NCBI RefSeq assembly: GCF_022524485.1
Contig: NZ_JAKXMK010000008.1
Location: 236,407-300,406, forward strand
Reading direction: 5' to 3'
DNA length: 64,000 nucleotides
From: Pseudonocardia alaniniphila
GTDB lineage: Bacteria; Actinomycetota; Actinomycetes; Mycobacteriales; Pseudonocardiaceae
Part shown: positions 1 to 7,468 of the stretch, in pieces
How the letters are laid out: each line of letters begins with the position of its first letter
Numbering within the stretch: the first letter of the stretch is position 1
The notes under the pieces: generated by a model
Database searches by the model: none
Told to the model about the DNA's origin: nothing
Seen by the model: the letters and a program-made list of their open reading frames with translations, nothing else
Program-made: the position numbers and the translations under genes

Positions 1-129
1 CCCGGGCACCCGGGCCGAGACGTTGCCCGCCGTCCAGACGACGAGTCCGTAGCGCACCAGCTCGGCGTGCAGGGCCGAGACCTGCTCACGCAGCTCGTCG
101 ACGATTTCTTTGGCGGACTCGGGGATCAC
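1..129 (-). CDS. araD: L-ribulose-5-phosphate 4-epimerase, N-terminal part (cut by window edge)
   Basis: Only the first 43 codons are present. They start at a GTG whose last two bases are the first two of the araB stop TGA, so the two genes overlap and are probably translationally coupled. The peptide contains LHAELVRYGLVVWTAGNVSA, which matches the N-terminus of class II aldolase/epimerases (AraD family), where the TxGN-S segment binds the substrate phosphate. The position directly behind araB supports conversion of L-ribulose-5-phosphate to D-xylulose-5-phosphate as the next step after AraB. The catalytic histidines and zinc ligands lie outside the window, so the assignment rests on the N-terminal motif and on gene order. 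Confidence 0.85.
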   Translation of the reverse strand, partial: MIPESAKEIVDELREQVSALHAELVRYGLVVWTAGNVSARVPG

Positions 130-1868
130 CGGCCGTCCTTCCCGTTCGTGGTCTTCCGGTCTGCGTTCTTCTGTGCCAGTGCCTGCGTGCGCAGGGCGTG
201 CAGGCGGTGCATCACGTCGTTGCCGCTGCCCGCGCCCCGGAGGCCGAAGTGGTCGTGCAGGCGGACGTACTCCGCGTAGAGCTCGTCGTAGGCGCGCGCC
301 CGCGTGGGGTCAGGGCGGTAGACGGCCCGGTTGACCTTGCCCATCGCCGCGGCTGCCGCGCGGACATCCGGATGCGCGCCCGCGGCGACGGCGGCGTGGA
401 TGGCCGAGCCGAGCGCGGGGCCCTGGTCGGACCCGATCGTGGAGAGTGGACGGTCACACACGTCGGCGTAGATCTGCATGAGCAGCTCGTTCTTCAGCAG
501 CCCGCCCGCCACCACGAGCTCCGCGACCGGCACTCCCGAGCGTTCGAACGCCTCGATGATCGTGCGGGTGCCGAAGGCCGTGGCCTCGAGCAGCGCCCGG
601 TAGGTGTCCTCGGGCCGGGTGGCGAGCGTCTGGCCCACCACCAGCCCGGACAGCTCGTGGTCGACGAGCACGGAGCGGTTGCCGGAGTGCCAGTCCAGCG
701 CGACGAGCCCGTGCTCGCCGACGGCCTGGTCGGCCGCCAGCTCGGTGAGCAGCCCGTGGACGTCGAGCCCGCGGTCGGCGGCACGGGCGTGGTAGTGCGG
801 GGGGACGCTCATGTCGACGAACCAGCCGAAGATGTCGCCCACGCCGCTCTGCCCGGCCTCGTAGCCCCAGAGCCCCGGCAGGATCCCGCCGTCGACCACC
901 CCGCACATGCCCGGCACCTCGCCGAGGCGATCGGACACCATCACGTGGCACGTCGAGGTGCCCATGATCGCCACCATCTGACCGGGCTCGACGGCCTGTG
1001 CCGCGGGCACGGTGACGTGCGCGTCGACGTTGCCGACGGCGACGGGGATCCCCTCGGGCAGGCCCGTCCACGCGGCCGCCTGGGCCGTGAGCCCGCCCGC
1101 GCGGTCACCGAGCCTGCCGATGGGGTGCTCCAGCTTCGCCTCGACGAAGTCGGCGAATGCGGGGTTCAGTGCGGCGAGGTAGTCCCGGCCCGGGTAGCGC
1201 CCGTCCTGGTGGATGCCCTTGTAGCCCGCGGTGCAGGCGTTGCGCAGGTAGGTCCCGCACAGCTGCCACACGATCCAGTCGGCGGCCTCGACCCAGCGCT
1301 GCGTGCGGTCGTAGACCTCCGGGTCCTCCTCCAGCAGTTGCAGGGCCTTGGCGAACTCCCACTCCGAGGAGATCCGCCCGCCGTAGCGCGCGAGCCACGG
1401 CTCGCCGCGTTCCTCGGCGACGGCGGTGATCCGGTCGGCCTGGGCCTGCGCGGCGTGGTGCTTCCACAGCTTCGGATAGGCGTGCGGGCGGTCGGCCAGG
1501 TCGGGCAGCTCGCACAGCGGTGTGCCGTCGGCGAGCGTCGGCAGCACGGTGCAGGCCGTGAAGTCCGTGCCGATACCGACGACGTCACGCGGATCCGCCC
1601 CGGACGCCGCCAGCGCCTTGGGCACGGCGGTCTTGAGCACCTCCACCCAGTCGGCCGGCACCTGTAGCGCCCAGTCGGGTGGCAGCACGGCGCCGGTGGC
1701 GGGCAGCGCACGCTCCACCGACCCGTGCGGGTACGGGTGCACGGCGTCGGCCAGTTCCTCACCGTCCGCCACTCGGACGACCACGGCCCGCCCGGACAGC
1801 GTGCCGAAGTCGATCCCCACAGCCACGGCGCGGCGCGGGTCGACGGTGCGCACTGCGCGACCACTCAC
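126..1868 (-). CDS. araB: Ribulokinase (FGGY carbohydrate kinase)
   Basis: Cytoplasmic kinase that phosphorylates L-ribulose with ATP in L-arabinose catabolism. The 580 residues are the usual length for AraB. The N-terminal ATPase motif VGIDFGTLSGRAVVV, the central GTSTCH segment and the C-terminal VVAGGLLKNELLMQI and GPALGSA motifs are typical of the ribulokinase branch of the FGGY family. It starts at a GTG with a GGGAG ribosome site about 8 bases upstream. It is transcribed away from the LacI gene at 1969, and the LacI-type operators at 1884-1919 lie just upstream of its start. The downstream partner is araD with a one-codon overlap. I see no damage, and the function is secure from motifs and neighbours. 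Confidence 0.95.
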   Translation of the reverse strand: MSGRAVRTVDPRRAVAVGIDFGTLSGRAVVVRVADGEELADAVHPYPHGSVERALPATGAVLPPDWALQVPADWVEVLKTAVPKALAASGADPRDVVGIGTDFTACTVLPTLADGTPLCELPDLADRPHAYPKLWKHHAAQAQADRITAVAEERGEPWLARYGGRISSEWEFAKALQLLEEDPEVYDRTQRWVEAADWIVWQLCGTYLRNACTAGYKGIHQDGRYPGRDYLAALNPAFADFVEAKLEHPIGRLGDRAGGLTAQAAAWTGLPEGIPVAVGNVDAHVTVPAAQAVEPGQMVAIMGTSTCHVMVSDRLGEVPGMCGVVDGGILPGLWGYEAGQSGVGDIFGWFVDMSVPPHYHARAADRGLDVHGLLTELAADQAVGEHGLVALDWHSGNRSVLVDHELSGLVVGQTLATRPEDTYRALLEATAFGTRTIIEAFERSGVPVAELVVAGGLLKNELLMQIYADVCDRPLSTIGSDQGPALGSAIHAAVAAGAHPDVRAAAAAMGKVNRAVYRPDPTRARAYDELYAEYVRLHDHFGLRGAGSGNDVMHRLHALRTQALAQKNADRKTTNGKDGR

Positions 1869-1883
1869 GGAGCAACTCCCCCC

Positions 1884-1919
1884 ACAACGTTGTGAGCGCT
1901 AACAATGTGAGCGCTAACA
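1884..1919. promoter_or_regulatory. Tandem LacI-family operators between araB and lacI-type regulator
   Basis: TGTGAGCGCTAACA occurs twice as an exact direct repeat, at 1891-1904 and 1906-1919. Each copy is itself a near palindrome centred on AGCGCT, the usual core of LacI-family sites. A perfect 10-bp palindrome ACAACGTTGT (1884-1893) overlaps the first copy. The repeats lie 15-50 bp upstream of both divergent genes, so one regulator could control araB and its own gene. The likely binder is the LacI protein at 1969-3012, by inference from position. Confidence 0.8.
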
Positions 1920-1968
1920 CGGAATGTCAACCCCTTGGGGAAACCCGACGGATCAGGCATGCGGCAGC

Positions 1969-3012
1969 ATGAGACACATGCCCGACTCGCCACCGGCCCC
2001 CGTCATGACCGACGTTGCGCGGCTGGCCGGCGTCTCCCACCAGACCGTGTCCCGCGTGGTCAACGACTCGCCCCACGTCAGCGCGCAGACCAGGACCCGC
2101 GTGCTCGCCGCGATGGAGCAGCTCGGCTACCGGCGCAACGCCGTGGCCCGGGCGCTGGCCACCCGCCGGTCCGGCACGCTCGGCGTGATCACCTTCGACA
2201 CGGTGCTGCACGGCCCCGTCACCACGCTCTACGGCGTCGAGCAGGCCGCCGGGGCGCTCGGGCTCGGTGTGAGCATCGCCGTGGTCGACCGGGTCAGCTC
2301 CGACGCCGTCGTGCGCGCGCTGGGCCGGCTGGAGGACCAGTCCGTCGAGGGCGTGGTCGCGCTCGCCACACAGGAGGACGCGGTGCGGGCCCTCAGCGCC
2401 GGGCTGCGGGCGCTGCCGACCGTCTTCGTCGGCGGCCTGGCCGGAGCGTCGGAGGCCGATGCGCCCGCCGTCGGCACCGACCAGCTCACCGGAGCCCGCG
2501 ATGCCACCCGGCACCTGCTCGAGCTCGGGCACCGCACGGTGCACCACCTGGCCGGTCCGCAGGACTGGCTCGACGGCCGGTGGCGCGTGGAGGGTTGGCG
2601 GGAGGCGCTGCGAGCCGCCTGCGCCGAGGAGCCCGAGCTCGTCGAAGGCGACTGGAGCGCCCGTTCCGGCTACGTGGGGATGCGGGAGATGCTGGCCGCC
2701 GACCCCGCCCTCACCGCCGTCTTCACCGCCAACGACCAGATGGCACTCGGCGCCCTGCGCGCGCTCGACGAGGTGGACCGTCGCGTCCCCGACGACGTCA
2801 GCATCGTCGGCTTCGACGACATCCCGGAGGCCGAGTTCTTCCGCCCTCCCCTCACCACGGTCCGCCAGCACTTCGCCGAGTCCGGGCAGCTCGCGGTGCA
2901 CGTGCTGCTGGGCCTGATCCGTCCCGAGGACGCGGCCGCAGGCGCTGTGCCCCCTCCCCTGGTGCCCACGGAGCTGATGGTCCGCCGCAGCTCCTGCCCG
3001 CCGCCGTCGTGA
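1969..3012 (+). CDS. LacI-family transcriptional regulator (arabinose locus)
   Basis: DNA-binding repressor with an N-terminal helix-turn-helix (MTDVARLAGVSHQTVSRVVN, beginning near residue 13) followed by a periplasmic-binding-protein-like sensor domain. The end of the sensor carries the family pattern VSIVGFDDIPEAEFFRPPLT. The ATG at 1969 and another at 1978 are both possible. An upstream in-frame ATG at 1924 would add residues unlike the family and lies against the operator, so I do not use it. It is divergent from araB and shares the operator region with it, so it probably represses araBD in the absence of an arabinose-derived inducer and controls itself. The effector cannot be read from sequence. 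Confidence 0.9.
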   Translation: MRHMPDSPPAPVMTDVARLAGVSHQTVSRVVNDSPHVSAQTRTRVLAAMEQLGYRRNAVARALATRRSGTLGVITFDTVLHGPVTTLYGVEQAAGALGLGVSIAVVDRVSSDAVVRALGRLEDQSVEGVVALATQEDAVRALSAGLRALPTVFVGGLAGASEADAPAVGTDQLTGARDATRHLLELGHRTVHHLAGPQDWLDGRWRVEGWREALRAACAEEPELVEGDWSARSGYVGMREMLAADPALTAVFTANDQMALGALRALDEVDRRVPDDVSIVGFDDIPEAEFFRPPLTTVRQHFAESGQLAVHVLLGLIRPEDAAAGAVPPPLVPTELMVRRSSCPPPS

Positions 3013-3072
3013 TCGCTGCGAGATCCCCATTTCCGCCCTCGACAGGGCGAAAACGCCGATCTCGCGGCGATC
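3011..3072. repeat. Solitary GATC-ended palindromic repeat between convergent genes
   Basis: A dyad of about 62 bp. The left arm GATCGCTGCGAGATC pairs with the right arm GATCTCGCGGCGATC, and an inner pair CGCCCT/AGGGCG forms the loop stem. It occupies the whole gap between the ends of two convergent regulator genes, overlapping the first stop codon, so it could act as a bidirectional terminator. A diverged copy is at 22647-22706. The AAACGCCGATC segment is also found in several units of the array at 28761-29919. Confidence 0.8.
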
Positions 3073-3076
3073 ATGG

Positions 3077-4051
3077 TCAGTCGGCCAGCGTGGAGCCCCG
3101 CACCACGAGACGGGTGGGCAGCTCCACCGCACCGCGGTGCGGCCGCCCGTCCACGGCGTCGAGCAGCATGCGGGCTGCGCTCCGGCCCAGCTCCTCCAGC
3201 TCCAGGTCCACCGTGGTCAACGGCGGGCGGCAGGCCAGCGCCATCACGTCCCAGTTGTCGAAGCCGGTGACGGCGACGTCGTCGGGGATGCGCCTGCCCA
3301 GCTCGCGGAGCCGGTCGCACACGCCACGCGCGATCTGGTCGCTCCCGCACGAGATCGCGTCGAGATCCGGGTGGGCGCGCAGCAGCAGGTCGACGGCCTG
3401 CCGCCCCCACCGCTCGCTCCACGCCCCGTACATCGGGGGCCCACGGAACGCCGGCCCGGCCGTCTCGGCGGCGGCCCGCGCCCGCTCGACGGCGCTGCGG
3501 TGCCGTTCCGGGCCGGTGACGTGCGCGATCGCCGCGCGTCCGATGTCCCCGAGGTGCATGACGGCCGACGCGGCACCGCCCCGATCGTCCACGAGGACCG
3601 CGGCGTCGGCCGGGTCGGTGGAGCCGTTGAACGCGTACACCACAGGGATCGGCACGGCGATCGGTGGACGCGGTTCGGTGCGACGGCCGGTCACGATGAT
3701 GCCGTCGACGCGGCGGGCGAGCAGCGTGCGCAGGTAGTGCTGCTCGCGCAGCGGGTCGTCGCGGGTGTCGCACAGCAGCAGCGCCATCTCGCCTGCGCTG
3801 AGGGCGTCCTCGGCGCCCAGCATGATCGGGATGCTGAACCGCCCGGAGCTGTCGGTGGTGACCAGTCCGACGGTGTAGCTGCGTCCGGACGACAGCGCCC
3901 GGGCCCGCCCGTCGGGGGTGAACCCGAGCTGCTCGGCGGCCCGCCGCACCCGCTCGCGGGTCTCGCGCCGCAGCTGGCCGGTGTCGTTGAGGGCCTTCGA
4001 CGCCGTGCCCGGCGAGACACCGGCCAGCGCCGCGACGTCCGTGATGCGCAC
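3077..4051 (-). CDS. LacI-family transcriptional regulator 2
   Basis: A 324-residue LacI-type repressor. The helix-turn-helix is at the extreme N-terminus (ITDVAALAGVSPGTASKALN) and is followed by the hinge RARALSSGRSYTVGLV and a sensor domain ending with DVAVTGFDNWDVMALACRPP and LVVRGST. It is convergent with the first LacI gene and divergent from the GH127 gene. A perfect 9-bp-arm palindrome at 4136-4156 lies between it and GH127, so it most likely controls the arabinofuranosidase and transporter genes to the right. The inducer is unknown but is presumably an arabinose-containing sugar. Confidence 0.9.
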   Translation of the reverse strand: MRITDVAALAGVSPGTASKALNDTGQLRRETRERVRRAAEQLGFTPDGRARALSSGRSYTVGLVTTDSSGRFSIPIMLGAEDALSAGEMALLLCDTRDDPLREQHYLRTLLARRVDGIIVTGRRTEPRPPIAVPIPVVYAFNGSTDPADAAVLVDDRGGAASAVMHLGDIGRAAIAHVTGPERHRSAVERARAAAETAGPAFRGPPMYGAWSERWGRQAVDLLLRAHPDLDAISCGSDQIARGVCDRLRELGRRIPDDVAVTGFDNWDVMALACRPPLTTVDLELEELGRSAARMLLDAVDGRPHRGAVELPTRLVVRGSTLAD

Positions 4052-4135
4052 GACGGCACCGGCCCGGCCGGCAGAGCTGGTGGTCAGCAGACAGCTCCTT
4101 TTCCGCTCGTTCCGTGGAGGGTCGATTCTATCCCG

Positions 4136-4156
4136 CTCATCAACAGAGTTGATGAG
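4136..4156. promoter_or_regulatory. Perfect palindromic operator upstream of GH127 gene
   Basis: CTCATCAAC-AGA-GTTGATGAG is a perfect inverted repeat with 9-bp arms and a 3-bp centre. It lies 85 bp upstream of the LacI gene start (minus strand) and 100 bp upstream of the GH127 start (plus strand). It lacks the AGCGCT core of the araB operators, so the two LacI proteins probably recognise different sites. Assignment to the 3077-4051 regulator is inferred from position. Confidence 0.65.
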
Positions 4157-4255
4157 TACAGACCTTGACCCGACCGGGTGGCCGCCTTAGCGTCAGCGCC
4201 GGAAAACGAATTCCTGGTTTTCCGTGACCGGCCCGGCGACGCGCACTGGAGCGGC

Positions 4256-6115
4256 ATGACGGCGACCTCGTCCCCCACCACCGGCACCACGCGGGCACCC
4301 GCCGCACCCACCGGCGCGGCCGCCGTACGGCTGCGCCCGCTCGGCCTCGGCGAGGCCAGGATCACCGGAGGCTTCTGGGCCGACCGGCAGCGCGCCAACG
4401 GCGACGCGGCCATCCGGGTCGGCCGCCGGCGCCTGGACGAGGCCGGCAACCTGGAGAACCTGCGGATCGCCGCCGGTGTCTCGACCGGAGAGGTCGTCGG
4501 CCCGATCTTCGCCGACTCCGACGTCTACAAGTGGCTCGAGGCCGTGGCGTGGGAGTACGGCCGCAACCCCGCGGACGAGCTGCTCGCGATGCAGCGGGAG
4601 GTCACTGCCGTCGTGGCCGCCGCCCAGGCCGACGACGGCTACCTCAACTCCGTCGTCCAGGTCCGCCACCGCGACCGGGGACGCTACTTCGACCTGCCCT
4701 GGAGCCACGAGCACTACTGCGCAGGCCACCTCATCCAGGCCGCGGTCGCGCAGGTGCGCTGCACCGGCGACACCGCGCTGCTGGACGTCGCCGTGAAGCT
4801 CGCCGATCACCTGGCTGCCACGTTCGGCGAGGACCGCCGCCACGACGTCGACGGCCACCCGGTGATCGAGACCGCGCTGGTCGAGCTCTACCGCGAGACC
4901 GGAGAGGCCCGCTATCTCGAACTGGCCCGCTACTTCGTCGAGGCACGGGGCCACGGCCTGATGGCCGGCTACGGCCAGGAGCCCACCTACTTCTCCGACC
5001 GCGTCCCCGTCCGCACGGCCACCACGGTCGAGGGCCACGCAGTGCGCGCGGTCTACCTCGCCGCGGGCGCGGCCGACGTCGCGGCCGAGCTGGGCGACGC
5101 CGAACTGCTGGACGCGCTGCGCATCCAGTTCGACCACATGCTCGCCACGAAGTCCTACGTCACGGGTGGCCTCGGCTCGCGCTGGGACCGTGAGTCGTTC
5201 GGCGATCCGTACGAGCTGCCAGCCGACCGCGCCTACGCGGAGACGTGCGCGGCGATCGGCGGCGTCCAGTGGGCGTGGCGCATGCTGCTCGCCACCGGCG
5301 ACGCGCGCTACGCCGACGCGATCGAGCGCATGCTGTTCAACGGCTTCATCGCCGGTATCTCGCTCAGCGGCGCCGACTACTTCTACGTCAATCCACTGCA
5401 ACTGCGCGCCGATGCGCACGCGGACGGGGACCGCTCGCCCGCCCACGGCCGCCGCGGCTGGTTCGACTGCGCCTGCTGCCCGCCGAACGTCATGCGCACC
5501 CTGGCGAGCCTCGACGGCTACCTGGCCACGGGCGACGCGAACGGCGTGCAGCTGCACCAGTACGCGCCCGGCACGGTGACCAGCGGGGACGTCGAGCTGG
5601 CCGTCGAGACCGAGTACCCGTGGGACGGTCGGGTGCGGGTGCGAGTGCTCGCCTCACCCGGCCGGTTCGCCCTGTCCCTGCGGGTGCCCGAGTGGGCGAC
5701 GGGCGCCACCGTCAGCGCGGGCGGCGAGACACAGAACGTGGATCCGGGATACGCACGGCTGGAACGGGACTGGAGCGCGGGCGACGTCGTCGAGCTGCAC
5801 CTGCCGATGGACGTCCGCACCACCGCGGTCCACCCCCGCGTCGACGCCGTGCGCGGGTGCGTGGCCGTCGAGCGCGGGCCGCTGGTCCACGCCGCCGAGC
5901 AGGCCGACCATGCCGCCCCCGTCGACGACCTGCAGATCGACACGTCCGCTGCCACGGCCACCGAGCATCGCCCCGACCTGCTGGGCGGCGTCACGGTCGT
6001 CACCACCCGGGGTCGCACCGAGGCGGCCGGCGAGCTGGACCTCACCCTCGTCCCGTACTACGCGTGGGCCAACCGCGGCGCCGGAGCCATGCGGGTCTGG
6101 ATTCCCACGATCTGA
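4256..6115 (+). CDS. Beta-L-arabinofuranosidase, GH127 (DUF1680) family
   Basis: Glycoside hydrolase that releases L-arabinose from beta-linked arabinofuranosides. The 619-residue protein begins RLRPLGLGEARITGGFWADR, a typical GH127 opening. It carries the family cysteine cluster DCACCPPNVMRTLAS (Cys405, Cys407, Cys408), which in characterised members binds zinc and supplies the thiolate nucleophile, and an acidic ETCAAIGG segment. I choose the ATG at 4256 because GGAG lies 5 bases upstream; an in-frame GTG at 4178 would add an atypical tail. No signal peptide is evident, so it probably acts inside the cell on sugar imported by the transporter at 7469-10625. Control by the upstream palindrome is likely. 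Confidence 0.88.
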   Translation: MTATSSPTTGTTRAPAAPTGAAAVRLRPLGLGEARITGGFWADRQRANGDAAIRVGRRRLDEAGNLENLRIAAGVSTGEVVGPIFADSDVYKWLEAVAWEYGRNPADELLAMQREVTAVVAAAQADDGYLNSVVQVRHRDRGRYFDLPWSHEHYCAGHLIQAAVAQVRCTGDTALLDVAVKLADHLAATFGEDRRHDVDGHPVIETALVELYRETGEARYLELARYFVEARGHGLMAGYGQEPTYFSDRVPVRTATTVEGHAVRAVYLAAGAADVAAELGDAELLDALRIQFDHMLATKSYVTGGLGSRWDRESFGDPYELPADRAYAETCAAIGGVQWAWRMLLATGDARYADAIERMLFNGFIAGISLSGADYFYVNPLQLRADAHADGDRSPAHGRRGWFDCACCPPNVMRTLASLDGYLATGDANGVQLHQYAPGTVTSGDVELAVETEYPWDGRVRVRVLASPGRFALSLRVPEWATGATVSAGGETQNVDPGYARLERDWSAGDVVELHLPMDVRTTAVHPRVDAVRGCVAVERGPLVHAAEQADHAAPVDDLQIDTSAATATEHRPDLLGGVTVVTTRGRTEAAGELDLTLVPYYAWANRGAGAMRVWIPTI

Positions 6116-6137
6116 CCCAACCCGCCAGGAGAGGACA

Positions 6138-6260
6138 TTGACTGCTCCCCGCCCTGAAGGACGGGGATTCTCCCGGTCGCCTGGGAGAGTTCCTGTTTCA
6201 GCGACCGCTGCCCGCAAGCGCTTGCGCGCGTGCAGGTCTTACGCCGTCTCCGCAGGCGAG
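6138..6260 (-). ncRNA. Candidate omega-RNA (TnpB guide scaffold) at the element's right end
   Basis: In known tnpB elements the guide RNA is made from the 3' end of tnpB and the adjacent right end. Here the 3' end of the gene and the hairpin at 6147-6166 occupy that place. If the scaffold ends at TCAA (6141-6138), the guide would be read from 6137 downwards, that is, the host sequence next to the insertion. The 5' limit is arbitrary. No transcript evidence can be read from sequence. Confidence 0.35.
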
Positions 6261-7370
6261 CACGGCCAGCCCGGCCGCTCGGATGTTCAGAGCCGCGTTC
6301 ACGTCGCGGTCGTGGTGCGCGCCGCAACGGCACGTCCACTCCCGCACGTTCAGCGCCATCTCCTCCCGCAGCGCACCGCACACGGAACACACCTTCGACG
6401 AGGGGTACCAGCGGTCGATGACGACGAGGTCACGGCCGTACCACTCGCACTTGTAGCTGAGCATGCTGCGCATCTGCGACCACGCAGCATCAGAGATAGC
6501 GCGGGCGAGGGAATGGTTGCCGACCATGTTCCGAACTGCAAGATCCTCGATCACGATCGTTTGGTTCTCACGAACGAGACCAGTGGTGAGCTTGTGCAGG
6601 TGATCGCGGCGCCGGTCGGTGATGCGGGCGTGGACACGCGCGAGCTTGACCCGGGCCTTCGCCCGGTTGTTGGAGCCCGTCGACTTCCGCGCCAGCCTGC
6701 GCTGAGCCAGCGCGAGCCGCTTCCGGTCCCGACGCTCGTGGCGCGGGTTGGTGACCTTCTCGCCGGTGGACAGCGCGACCAGCGACGTGATCCCCGCGTC
6801 GATCCCCACCACACCCGCGGTCGGGGCTGCGTCGGACACGGTGGCTTCGACCAGCAGCGACACATGCCAGCGGCCGGCCGCGTCTCGCGACACCGTGACC
6901 GTGCTCGGTTCGGCGCCCTCGGGCAGGGGCCGGGACCAACGAATGTCGAGTGGCTCAGACATCTTCGCCAGAGTGAGGCCTCCGTTGCGCCACCGGAACC
7001 CAGACTTGGTGTACTCCGCGGACTGGCCTCCACGCTTGCGGGACTTGAACCGCGGGTACTTGGCCCGCTTGTCCCAGAAGTTGGTGAACGCCGACTGCAG
7101 GTGCCGCAGGCACTGTTGAAGCGGAACCGAGGAAACCTCACCGAGGAACGCCAGCTCCGGTTCCTGCTTCCAGCCAGTGAGCAAGGCCGAGGTCTGCACG
7201 TAGGAGACGCGCCGCTGCTCCCCGTACCAGGCTGCAGTGCGAGCTTCGAGAGCCCGGTTATAGACCAGCCGGACGCATCCGAAGGTCCGCAACAACTCCC
7301 GTTCCTGCCGGTCGGAAGGGTAGAAGCGGTACTTGAACGCCCGCTTCACCACCCGCTCCGCCACGCTCAC
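6198..7370 (-). CDS. tnpB: TnpB-type RNA-guided nuclease
   Basis: A 390-residue protein with an intact RuvC-like active site: Asp191 in VGIDAG, Glu275 in VIEDL and Asp356 in HDRDVNAA. A zinc-finger CSVCG...TCRCG (Cys328, Cys331, Cys347, Cys349) sits between the last two. The N-terminal YRFYPSDRQERELLRTFGC and LPLQ-type helices match the OrfB/TnpB family. Known family members cut DNA next to a short transposon-associated motif under guidance of an omega-RNA. All catalytic residues are present, so it is likely active. The gene lies opposite to its neighbours and has no accompanying tnpA. The start is the first codon before the basic N-terminal segment. Confidence 0.92.
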   Translation of the reverse strand: MSVAERVVKRAFKYRFYPSDRQERELLRTFGCVRLVYNRALEARTAAWYGEQRRVSYVQTSALLTGWKQEPELAFLGEVSSVPLQQCLRHLQSAFTNFWDKRAKYPRFKSRKRGGQSAEYTKSGFRWRNGGLTLAKMSEPLDIRWSRPLPEGAEPSTVTVSRDAAGRWHVSLLVEATVSDAAPTAGVVGIDAGITSLVALSTGEKVTNPRHERRDRKRLALAQRRLARKSTGSNNRAKARVKLARVHARITDRRRDHLHKLTTGLVRENQTIVIEDLAVRNMVGNHSLARAISDAAWSQMRSMLSYKCEWYGRDLVVIDRWYPSSKVCSVCGALREEMALNVREWTCRCGAHHDRDVNAALNIRAAGLAVLACGDGVRPARAQALAGSGR

Positions 7371-7468
7371 ACAATACGACCTCGACCTGTGAGGCGCGGT
7401 TCACCCCCACGGACAGAGCGGCTCCTCCCCAGCCTGAAGGCAGGGGCATCCGCCGGTTTGGAGTCCCG

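Larger units (their letters stand above)
6138..7456 (-). mobile_element. Solitary IS200/IS605-superfamily element carrying only tnpB
   Basis: The element separates the GH127 gene from the sugar transporter genes. Both ends carry similar hairpins: CCCCGCCCT-gaa-GGACGGGG at 6147-6166 downstream of tnpB, and CCCC-a-GCCT-ga-AGGC-a-GGGG at 7427-7446 upstream of it. No tyrosine transposase (tnpA) is present, so movement would need a TnpA from elsewhere. Exact ends are estimated from the hairpins. The downstream end appears to finish in TCAA (reverse strand of 6138-6141), as in many tnpB elements. Confidence 0.7.

Noticed and set aside
198..1667. 489-codon plus-strand frame opposite araB
   Set aside because: Antisense shadow of a secure gene. 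His/Gln/Arg/Asp-rich composition is typical of reading the complement of GC-biased codons.
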